In this document: positions 23,820 through 33,922 of the stretch, piece by piece | Layout of the letters: the number at the start of each line of letters is the position of its first letter | How positions within the stretch are numbered: position 1 is the stretch's first letter | DNA from: Cucumis sativus | Lineage: Eukaryota > Streptophyta > Magnoliopsida > Cucurbitales > Cucurbitaceae | Assembly: GCF_000004075.3 (NCBI RefSeq) | Contig: NC_026656.2 | Coordinates: 19,664,607 to 19,728,606, forward strand | Direction of reading: 5' to 3' | DNA length: 64,000 nucleotides | Position numbers and translations under genes: made by a program | The notes under the pieces: model-generated | Database searches by the model: none | Told to the model about the DNA's origin: nothing | What the model saw: only the letters and a program-made list of their open reading frames with translations

Positions 23820-23938
23820 AACTACAACCCTAGCCCTTCAATATGGGGAATAATAGCACAAATTGTCCAAAGAAGAATAACCAACAGTCTCCGTATTATC
23901 CAAATCAAAAAGATTCGTCCAATAAAATGGAATCAGAT

Positions 23939-24067
23939 TCACACAGCCAGCCACCTTCTTAACGCGTAATTGAAAAGAAAAAAGCAGAAAAATGGAAGTC
24001 GGATAACTAAACCGAATTCCTCAAAAAGAACGAACAGATCCAAATTTTCAACTAATCTGGAGGACAT
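23939..24067 (-). CDS. uORF of 42 codons in the SAC51-like leader
   Basis: ATG to TGA, 42 residues (MSSRLVENLD... ending RRWLAV). It precedes the conserved uORF by about 120 bases and ends before it begins. The C-terminal half is Phe/Leu-rich. I recognise no conservation; it probably lowers initiation at the downstream frames. Confidence 0.5.
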   Translation of the reverse strand: MSSRLVENLDLFVLFEEFGLVIRLPFFCFFLFNYALRRWLAV

Positions 24068-24101
24068 AGCAAGGAACAACGACGAGAAAATTGGATCCCA
24101 T
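24048..24101 (-). CDS. uORF of 17 codons in the SAC51-like leader
   Basis: ATG GGA start (MGSNFLVVVPCYVLQIS), overlapping the next uORF by 20 bases in another frame. The start context (cccATGG) is favourable for having G at +4. Confidence 0.5.
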   Translation of the reverse strand: MGSNFLVVVPCYVLQIS

Positions 24102-24166
24102 GGGTGATAACCGTTTAAGAATATGGCGACAAAAAGAGAAGAATCGATCTAAAGATTGGAGAAGAA

Positions 24167-24247
24167 TTACAGAATAACTTTACAGTATAAGTTCAACGAA
24201 ATGACTTTGCGAAAAACATCAACTGAGAGACTCAAACACCACCGCAT
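24167..24247 (-). CDS. First uORF (26 codons) in the SAC51-like leader
   Basis: The first ATG of the modelled leader, MRWCLSLSVDVF... ending at TAA. It lies 67 bases inside leader exon B. Its presence in mRNA depends on the acceptor at 24315 being used. Confidence 0.45.
   Translation of the reverse strand: MRWCLSLSVDVFRKVISLNLYCKVIL
24193..24219 (-). CDS. uORF of 8 codons in the SAC51-like leader
   Basis: A minimal uORF (MFFAKSFR, then TGA). It lies inside the 26-codon uORF that starts at 24247, in another frame. Confidence 0.45.
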   Translation of the reverse strand: MFFAKSFR

Positions 24248-24831
24248 ACTGTTCCAACCTTATCCACAAACAGATCTCCAAAAACTCGCTCCGTCGACAA
24301 TTAATTGAAAACTCCTGCAAAATTTTCCATTTCATTCACATGAAAATCACAAAAATAATAACAATAGAGTAATAAAAGTGCACACGCATGTAACAGCAAT
24401 CAATTAAAGTCGGCTTGAGCTATAGAAGATACGTAATTAAAGAAAATGGTGCTAAAACAGGTAAAGCAGCAGAGCAGAATCGCAGATCATTGAAGCAGTA
24501 GAATAAGAAGAAGAAAGAAAGAAATCATTGTAGAGTTGGAGATACATGGAATCGAAAGAGGATGATGAAAATAAGAGATGTAAGAACGGGAATTACTGTT
24601 GAGAGTACATAGAAGGGCGGCGAGAAAAGGGAAAGGAGGGAAGAATACTCACGAAAAGGAAATCGCCTGAAGAAGAAGAAGCGTGGAAAGAGTGAAGGAC
24701 GGTGTGTGAGCTGAGCTGAGAGATTTACACAGATTCGTACACAGTACTGAAAGAGCGTCACGGAGAAAGAGGAAGAAGAAACAATGAATACGGTCAAAGC
24801 CGAAACTTGTGGATTGCACGGAGTCTCAAAT

Positions 24832-24839
24832 TATATATA
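24832..24839 (-). promoter_or_regulatory. TATA box of the SAC51-like gene
   Basis: TATATATA on the minus strand, about 30 bases before the start of the pyrimidine-rich leader exon A. The position fits a transcription start near 24800-24805. Confidence 0.55.
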
Positions 24840-25085
24840 GAATTCAATTTCACTAATTAAAATTAAAATTAAAATTAATAACTGTTATTTTGCAATTGCA
24901 TTTTCCCGTCAAATTAAATTAATCTTTTTTAAAATAAAAAAATAAATGAAAGAGAAAGAGAAGGCTCACTCCTACGTGCGTGACGGACGCACGCAAGGTA
25001 TAAGTGTACAATGATGGAACTGCGGTAACATTGCCAATTACGTTCCTCTCTCTCTCTCTAATAAAAAGTGAGAGCCCGTGGGGAT

Positions 25086-25100
25086 TGGGCCGGGTGGGCC
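25086..25100 (-). promoter_or_regulatory. Paired site II (TGGGCC) elements upstream of the SAC51-like gene
   Basis: Two TGGGCC words nine bases apart, about 260 bases upstream of the TATA box. Site II elements bind TCP factors and are common in promoters of growth-associated plant genes. A TGACGTC (bZIP-type) word lies nearby at about 25136. Confidence 0.4.
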
Positions 25101-26269
25101 GTGAATAGGCGTGGCCGTCGTGGTTCGTTACATGATGACGTCGGAGACGGAGGGTTAGGGTCTAGTCAAAGTACTCGAACCCTCGTTTGATTTGACCAAT
25201 CCAATGCCTTTTTTCCTTGGGTTTATTTACCACGTTCTATGGTTTAGTGAAATGTTAATTTCTTATAACTTACAATTAACCGATGAATATCCAGTTATTT
25301 ATAATAATTAAAGCATAATCTTTTTGTTATATAAAATTGTCTATATTTTACCTTTCAACCATTTTGTGTGGATAAACCTAATATGTGCAAAATTGTTAAG
25401 ACACTTCTATTCTATATTAATGTTTTATTTCAAGGTATCTATTCTTGTATATTCCTTCTAGGTGTATTATTGACTGTATTATAAAATACATTTCTATTTT
25501 TTATTAGTTTTAATTATATCTTTCAACTTTAAAATTATTAATTTAATACTTTAAATTTATAATTCTTAAAAAAAAATACTATAAAAAATTCGCATAAGTA
25601 AGTTTGTGAGACATAACAAGTACTTTAATATATATGTATATATATAACTATACTCATGTTAGCATATAAAATTATAAGTCACATCCTGCTAAACCAATTA
25701 TACAATTCAATATTTGTTATAATTTTGTTGGTGACTTTTAGTTCACCATTTTCATTGGCTTATGTATTATTAATGTGCTTCCTTTGTGTTTTGATTCAAA
25801 TTAAATGTGGATAGAATAATTCAGAAATAATAAACTTGTTTTTATTTCTTAAAATTTAACATATAGTTAATTTATTATCACTTTTTACCATTGTTAAAAA
25901 AATAAACCCAAACTAAATTTGAAAACTTACAAAGAAAATTAACAACTAGATCTCAATTTTCTTTATTTTATAACTTAGTTAATAATTCAACTATTTTTTT
26001 TTTTTTGTTAAGAAATATGCAAAGTATAAATTATGAGAGTTGGGAGAGAAATAGTTTGAATTAATCTTCATTAACCAGAAACTAAATGGTGTTAAAACTC
26101 ATCCTTGTTTTTTTCTTTTTTTTCTTTTTTTTTTGTTGAGACTATATTATTTTTTCACATTTAACTTCTTTAATATTATACTATTTCTTTCTCCCTTAAT
26201 TAAACATTCTAATTAAGTTATTCTAAATGATAAAACTATTAAAAATACTAGTAAAATGTAACAAAAATA

Positions 26270-26370
26270 TTAGATTGTATCAAATATAAATATGTCTATC
26301 AATATCATAAATTTTAAAAAAATTACTCTAATTTTTAAAATTATTTTAGTTTATCTTGCTATATTTAAAT
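26270..26370. repeat. Fragment of the AT-rich dispersed repeat
   Basis: Wording such as 'tcaatatcataaattttaaaaa' and 'cttgctatatttaaatg' resembles the family seen at 9040-9420 and 15130-15290. Confidence 0.25.
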
Positions 26371-27923
26371 GATGCACATAAATATTTATAATTTAAAATT
26401 TGAAAAACAAGAAGAATGCTTGTTTAAAATTTGAAAAAGAAAAAGAATGTTATTAACTGGATTTGGTTTTACAATTTTGTGAAACACATCTTGAGTCATT
26501 ACAAAATTTTAAGTCTTTTCTATATTTATTTAAAGCAAAAGAAGGAAAAAGTGTTTTTGCACATTATAAAGTTTGAACAAAGTTATTAAGTCTAAGGTGT
26601 TTACTTGACCACTTTACGATATAATTTGTTTGTACATGTTCTTTAGAGGAAGGAGAACACTAAACAAAATGATGGTGAGTAAAATCTTGAAAATGACCGT
26701 TTGCTACATATTGGATCGTGGTCCTTCGACAAAATCAATCATAAAAGGGTAGATGAATCATAAATAGACATATTTTATAAATGAGTTTTCTACTTCTTAT
26801 ATCACATTTGTTTAACTTTTTTTCAAATACATGTATGAGATACATTTTTATGATACAAATAGTGAGATATATATTCTCAATCCTTTAGCAACTCCCAATC
26901 TCAATTGATGCTACATGTTTAGAATTGAAGTTTAAGCAAACTTTTCTTTTTCTATCACATGTACGTTTATTTGTATCAAATAAAATATGTGGCGTATATT
27001 TCTATATTTAATAGCACTTTAGATTGACACTAGGTTTTATTATATATTTTTACATAAAAAATTTGGTTAAATATTATCGTCAAATATCAAACAAGTTGAT
27101 CTTCCACATGCATTTGTTCTTTTGAGATAAAAAAAATTTAAATTCTTCATAGTCGCATTTTACAAAAGAAAAAAGAAAGGTATAGTCATCGAATAATCGC
27201 ATGGACCGAAAAGAAAGAATATATTAGACCTAATGATCTTCTCAATGGTCATTTCCATTGATCACGAGAGGAAGGGAAAAAAAGCAATAAAGCAATGAGA
27301 AAGATAACCAAATCAAAAGCAAAGCAATCAAGTTGAGGATGAAAAATACATGAGATATACACTTATAGATTAAAAAAGAAGGATACAAAAAATACGACAT
27401 CGAATAACTTAGCCCCACGAATGCAATATGGGAAGAATTATTGAGATAAAAAGAACAGAATAGCACAAAAACAGTGGTGTTCATTCAAACACGACTTAAA
27501 AACAGAATTGAGGGGAACAAATATTGGTGATTGATTCAATTGATCATTCTTCTCATCTTTATGAGGAGCGAAAGCCAAAGAAGGGCATTGCTCCAATGAT
27601 TCAAAGGGGAAATTTGTTTTTGTAAAAAGCAGTAAGCATTAGAGCAGCAGAAACAAGAAAAGTTCATTACTAATAAAAGAAAAGAAGATGAGGTCTGGAA
27701 TCCTATGTATTGCATAAATATTAATGATTTGTAGCTTGACCGTTCAAACGAAGATGACGTGGACCCCTTTCATCAAAGTTTAGACCAATCATAAGTTTTT
27801 CTCCCATTTTGTTGCCATTGATTGCTTGCTTACTTTTGGGATCTTGGGGGTAATGATGTCTTTTTACTCGCAATTTTTGCACTTTTTAATTAATAGTGTA
27901 CAATCATATTTTATACTTTTTTA

Positions 27924-27995
27924 TGATGTGATGTGAGGATGTGAGGATGTGGATTAACCCATCCACATCCACATCCACATCCACATCTACATCCT
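27924..27995. repeat. Inverted repeat of GATGTG / CACATC units
   Basis: Plus strand: repeated GATGTG/GGATGTG units up to GGATGTGGAT, then TTAACCC or similar short loop, then ATCCACATCC repeated four times. The two arms are reverse complements, so either strand folds into a hairpin with a stem of ten or more pairs. Confidence 0.8.
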
Positions 27996-29332
27996 TGGTT
28001 CCCACAAACTATTTCATTCTATGTATAATTTAAATTGTATTATATTTTCTGTTTTAACCATTCAAGTGAATAAATATATTGTTTTTCACAACTTAGAATT
28101 TGTTATTCAAAATTGTTTATAAGTAATTTTGTGGATTATATATGGTATCAAACAATTTCTCTAATCAACTTTTATTATACATGTTAAAAAACATCCTTCT
28201 TATATCAAACAAATCATAAATTCTCATACAAATACTTTTACGTTATTGGTAACTTCAATGTCAATAAAGATACCTATGTTTGTAGCGTATTGTAAAATAA
28301 TTTATGTAACATAAAATGAAATATTCAAATATATATTATAGATATTAAATATTTTAATCAATCATTCAAGTAAAGGTGTAATTATACTTTACATAATCAA
28401 GAACTTACAGTTGAATCTAATAATGCTCCAGTAATGAAGAAACATATCCATGGAATGAAATCAAATGCTAGACACCATAGATTAAAAAAAAAATCCAGCA
28501 AAATCGTTTGAGTTTACTTTTTTTTCAAATTTTGTAAAATAACTATAAATTAAATGGTGTAGCGGATATGAGAAAAAAGTTAAAATAGTAAAATCTTGTT
28601 CTCTGAATGCCGATTGGTTTTCTACATATTCTTAACGAAGTTGTTATAGGATAATTATTCTTGCTTTGCCTACGTGACTGTTTTAATAAAAATGTGAATG
28701 TCAATCTTACAAACATTTGTATGTGTGTTACGAAAACAAAAATGTGTACATATATATTTAAAAAAATAAAATTATAAAGATACTAATACTCTGTTTAAAT
28801 TGAGTAGAGATAAATAGTAGCATTCGAGTACGGTTGGAGAATAAATACTTACAATAAGTTTTAATGGTTACCAAAAACACTCTAATCATTCAAACAGTTA
28901 AACGAAAAGTTATGTTAAATAAAAACAAAAAAAAAGAGAAGCAGAGAAATAAATAGGATAATTAAATAATGGGGATGAATAAAAATATATAGTGGAGTGT
29001 GGAAGAAGGAAAGGGGGGAAGGCATGGGTGGAGAACATTAATTAAAAGACTAAACAGAAAGAAAGAAAAGGAAAGGAAAAGATGTATGTGATTTGGGAGA
29101 AGAGATTCGGGTGTGCCCTAAATGTGTATCAATTTGAAGTAACGAGGAAATATTATAAAATAAAATTTACAAACATTAGAGTAAGAAATATATATATAGA
29201 CACACATATAGTTTTTATATGGTTCACGGCTCTTTGTTTGGGGCTAAGGGAACAGTAAGGAGACCCACCAAATACCCAAAACACATTTCCTATCCTTTCT
29301 TTTTCTTATATATATAAATTCCCTTCCAACAC

Positions 29333-29340
29333 TATAAAAT
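29333..29340 (+). promoter_or_regulatory. Candidate TATA box in the gene-poor region
   Basis: TATAAAAT preceded by CAC, followed by a C/T-rich initiator-like stretch (29369-29390) and an ATG 84 bases downstream. The order and spacing look like a plant core promoter. Confidence 0.3.
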
Positions 29341-29416
29341 ATATTTAATATACCTATACATTCATAATTCCCCTCTCACTCACTCTCTCCATAAAACCTT
29401 CAAAAAGAAACTGAAA

Positions 29417-29524
29417 ATGACCCCTCTCCCCCTCTCCCCTTTTTCCCTTTGGTTATTTTCTCATCATTTAATTTTGTGCTATCATTTTTTTTATATGCTT
29501 ATGGATGGACCATTTAACCAATAG
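29417..29524 (+). CDS. Uncertain 35-codon frame behind a TATA-like site
   Basis: ATG to TAG, 35 residues, beginning MTPLPLSPFSLWLF with a hydrophobic middle and ending MDGPFNQ. No family recognised. The leader resembles that before the frame at 16912. It may be a short peptide gene, the 5' end of a non-coding RNA or microRNA precursor transcript, or chance. Confidence 0.15.
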   Translation: MTPLPLSPFSLWLFSHHLILCYHFFYMLMDGPFNQ

Positions 29525-30475
29525 ATTCGTCTAAAAGTTTGATCTTTTTAGTGGATTATATATATAATTTTAGTTTCAACCAATCATGCTTCAGCTTATA
29601 TTTATGCTTGTATTGTGTATATTAAATGTAGAGTTGATTTGTGTCATCAAAGTTTATGATTCGTTAGATGGTTTTATGATAAAATCTTGAAATTGTTCAA
29701 TAATTTAATAAAATAACAAAAAAAATGTGAATAATGTGAAGTAGATAAAATTAAATTTTTTATAACTCTGTAAAAGTTGATATATACGTTGAACACGGAA
29801 ATTAAAAGGTAATATATAAATAATATTTTTTTAAAGTTTTTGCCCACACATATATCATAAACAAATATTTTCTCAAGTGTGTGGTTTTGAGATCATGTTT
29901 TAGTGACTTGTTTTGCAACTTTACATCCTATATAATTTCTTTTTGTTTTGGGTTTGAATGCAATATAATTATAGTTATTTATCTTGACAAGTATGGTTGG
30001 AAAGGTCATTTTCAATTAGAATTTGTTGAATAACTTTTGTGATAATATGATATAAAATTAGAAATGCCATTAATATATTACTAATATGCCATATAAATAT
30101 AAATGTGTATGTGTGTGTTCTTTTTTTTTTTTTTGTACTTTTGTGGGTTTGGTACCTCTCGTTTTTAGTACAATGGGGGAAAAAATAATGCGAAAAATCT
30201 CTACAACTAACCATCCAACTAAGCGTTTTAAAATATTAGGGTAGGTTTATTATATATTTCACTAGTTTTCAAATGAGCAAAGTTACCATTATTTTACTTG
30301 TTTTGCACTGTATTAAAAAAAATGTTTTTAAACTTGTAACGAACTTCAAAAAATTATAAATTTTATAATTTACATACCAATTCAGATTCACACAACGTCG
30401 ATAGTTTTTCATTTAAAAGAAAAACTAATTTAATCGAAATGATTCAATTGTTATAGAGTTGTACTATTAAATTCT

Positions 30476-30692
30476 AGAGGGCGTTTGATTCCTAAGACTA
30501 TGGGGAGTGGAGTGGGTTATTTGGGAGAAGAGTTATGTTAACCCAATTCACGTTTTTTAATTTCTCTCTTTTTCACTGTGTTACTAATTTCTCAATCATT
30601 CTCCAAACACATACTATCATAATCATTCCCTCAAAGGTATACTATCATAACTCTAAAGCTCGTATAAATTACTCATTTTTCTAAACGCCTCT
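30476..30692. mobile_element. MITE-like element, possibly hAT type
   Basis: About 217 bases bounded by AGAGGGCGTTT at the left and its near reverse complement AAACGCCTCT at the right (one-base difference). The flanking eight bases (taaattct / aacaatct) match at five positions, as in a decayed target duplication. It has no coding capacity. The termini and length are typical of hAT-derived MITEs of plant intergenic DNA; the superfamily call is an inference. Confidence 0.4.
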
Positions 30693-33600
30693 AACAATCT
30701 AACAATTTGGTCCTTACAATATTAGATTTTTAATAGTTTAATCCTTATATCATAAAATTTTCATCAAAATTAGCTGTTTATAATATTAAACAAATTTGAT
30801 TCCTAAATGATTTGTTGATGAATACCCATAAGAAATTTAATTGAATCATACCTTAATAATATTCTTTTGGAGTAAAAATTTAGGTGAGCTCCACATCCAA
30901 AAATGGATCTATCTAAAAGGGTGATTGGTGAATGCGGCTTCCACGTCGTTTCACATACAATTAATCCACGTCACTTCACATATGATAATTTTAAACTATT
31001 ATTATTATTAATTTCAAATTCAAAGGTTTGTAATTTTTTAAAGAGTAAATAAATAAAATAATTCAATTACAAGGTGGAATGGATAAATTTATTTGATAAA
31101 CAAATGGGGAAATATGAGAAAGCCATGCTAAGAAAGCAGCATATTGAATTTTAAAATAAGATGGGAATGGAAAAATGATTATTATTCGTTACATTTGCAA
31201 ATATTATAATTTATTAGTATAATGCTCCAACTAGATACCTTTGGCTTGACTGCAAATTACTTTCTATGAATAGAGAATAAATAAATAATAGTCGACATGA
31301 GGGTCCCCAATAATTTGAATGGGTTTAATGAAATGATAGAAAGAAAAACAAATTAAATCTTATAGTTTAAATTTATTATTTTCAATTTTGATATAAAATT
31401 TCAAGGAAAACAGAAACATTTTTGGGCTTTTTAACTTTTTCTAATTTAGTTAACATAAAAAAATATACTTAACATTAGTATTTACTCAGATAGAACAAAA
31501 TAGATAGTTTTAAAATGTTTATAATTTTTTGTATAAAAAAACTTGATCCTAATGAAAAAAACACAAAATTATAATTTGTTTTCATCTTTTTCAACTTAAT
31601 ATTTAATAAAATCATGAAATTTTATTTTTACACGAACATTTATTAATTATTTTATAATTTTTTTTTGAAGAATCGATAAAACTCAAATAAAAGTCAATTT
31701 TTCTAAACAATAATGATTATTTCGTTTTCAAACAATATTTATTTACTTGAAATAATATGATTTCTAATCGATTAAGTGAGAACATCACAAGTAGATATAT
31801 TTTACCAAATTCAATTACAAACAATAGATGAAAGATTTGAATAAAGGTGAAGGTTGAATATTTGGGTGGAAATGAAATTATTAAAAATGTAATGATATAA
31901 TTAAAAAAAAAAAAAAGGGTAATTGAGGGATATATTTGGAATTTGGGAAAGAAAAAAAGAAAAGATGGATGGTTATGTGGTGGGGCGCGTGGGACATACA
32001 GCCGTGGAGCCAATTTGGTTGTGGATTCTCCAACAAAACATTCACGCTTCCAAAGCCCTCTTTCTTTCTTTTTTCTTCTCCTTTCTTTTTCTATTTTTTT
32101 AAAAAAGAGGAAAAGAAAACCCCTCAATCAACACCACCACCCTTTCCCACTTAAACACACACTACATAAATAAACAAATATCAAAGTTTGGTTCCTTTCA
32201 TTATTAAAATTATAAATACCAAATCCAATTACAAAAAAGAAATAAAGAAAAACAATAAAAGAGAGAAGGAATCCATGCCCCCACGTTTCTTGCCTATGCA
32301 ATTAAGCAGCTGCCCACTTCCTTACACCTTTTTCCTCCCACTTTTATATATATAATATAGCCTATTTGTGTTTTATTTGGAATAATTATAAATCATTTAC
32401 CAATTTCTAAAATTGTATTAATGTAAAAATAGGTGAGTAGAGTGATTTAATTTGAAGTAAAGGAGGTGAATAAAAAGAGAAGTGTATTTATGATTTGAAA
32501 GTTTGAAAGGTTTGGTTTAATTGGAAGAGAAGTTGGGAGAGGAGTTGAGAAGTGGGATTGATTTGATTTTTTGAAGGGGAAAAAAGAGAAAGTAAAATAA
32601 AATAATTCCCATCATCAAACACGTGCATATGGCATGCTCATGATTTTCCCGGTAATATGCAAAATATGATTTTGAGGCAAACGAAACCCACAACCAAAAC
32701 CTCATAAATATAGTTTTATTTTAACCTTTTCTCCACCCACTCCACCCAACTAAGTTATTATTATTACTTAATAATCTTTTTTTATTTTAAAACAAATATG
32801 TATTGATTTAATTTCTTTTAAATTTATTGAGAAGTTATATATTCCTTTTATAAAAAGAAAGACGGATTAGTTCCTCTCCAAAACCAAACCTAAAGAAACA
32901 TCATTCCATTTGGCATCACCTCAATCTTCATCTACTTTCCACGAATTCACATCCTTATTTTTTTGACATCTAATCTCTAATTTCTATACACATTGTTCAA
33001 AAAAACTTGTTTCATAGAATTAACTTGTGTTTATGTTTATTCTGATGGAATACCTACATTAGATTTTTGAGAGTGAAACACATTATATTTTTAAAGTTTG
33101 AGTATTTGAAGATAATTAATTTGATTCAACGAAACATATGACATCATCATAAGAAGTGGTCAATTTACATCTACAATTTCAATTAAAAAACATATCAACT
33201 TTTAATTGGTTTTAAATTTAATTAATTATTTTTCGAAAGAAATTGATGTGACAGTTTATTATTGGTCCAAAATTTATCCTTTTTAAGGCTTATGTTACAT
33301 TAAACATCTTTCCATCAATCCAAACTCAAAAGATTTTTTTATATTATTCCCTTCATTATTTTTTAATTAGAAAATTAAGGTATACTAAACATCTTTAATT
33401 CCTATCAATTTTATAAATAGTTAAAATACTAATTTTAGCATGTCTAATCAAGTCCAACAATGAAAACTAAAACTACAAAAATTCATATCTTTTCTCAAGA
33501 CAATAATACTATAGAAAGTAACAAATATAAATGACAAAATTCATAAAACTAAAAAAAGAAAATCGTTATGGAAACATACCCAATTTAATGTTTCAATACA

Positions 33601-33873
33601 GCAGGAAATAGAATTGACTTTCAAACATTTTTTCAAAGTATAAAAATAACAATTATGCTTATAAGAGCAGCAACGATTTTATATAAAATTGAAATATATA
33701 ATAAATTAATTTTTTTTTTTTTTTTTTTGAAATGAATGAAAAGGAAAAATAGTAATATTAAAAGAGTTACTTTATTTAATTGATTTATCAAACACAATAA
33801 TTAAGCATTTGACATTAGGTTTAGATGGAAGCACGGTCTTAATCATGCCGACCCGTGATACTCGGATTGAAAA

Positions 33874-33886
33874 CCCCCCTCCCCCC

Positions 33887-33917
<31 letters not shown>

Positions 33918-33922
33918 AAAAA
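33874..33922. repeat. C6-T-C27-A15 homopolymer tract
   Basis: Six C, one T, 27 uninterrupted C, then 15 A. A C run this long is exceptional in this AT-rich sequence. The length is likely unstable in sequencing and assembly. Confidence 0.95.

Larger units (their letters stand above)
23279..24805 (-). promoter_or_regulatory. Spliced uORF-bearing 5' leader of the SAC51-like gene
   Basis: Leader model from splice signals on the minus strand: exon A from about 24805 to 24653 (donor C|GTGAGT), intron 24652-24315 (acceptor TTTTGCAG), exon B 24314-23697 (donor CAG|GTTCGT), intron 23696-23548 (acceptor CCAG), exon C 23547-23401 (donor CTG|GTATGT), intron 23400-23297 (acceptor GTGCAG), then 18 bases to the main ATG. 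Exon A has no ATG. Exon B starts five uORFs, the fifth running into exon C. No ATG lies between the fifth uORF stop and the main start; the spliced gap there is 126 bases. The 53-codon uORF fixes the middle junction; the outer junctions rest on consensus signals only. Confidence 0.65.

Noticed and set aside
27242..27484. 80-codon hydrophobic minus-strand frame
   Set aside because: ATG-started and membrane-like, but such Phe/Leu/Ile-rich frames arise freely in T-rich DNA; no conserved motif.
31936..32173. 72-76-codon overlapping frames
   Set aside because: Low complexity (Lys/Phe/Pro runs) from purine and pyrimidine tracts; no family.
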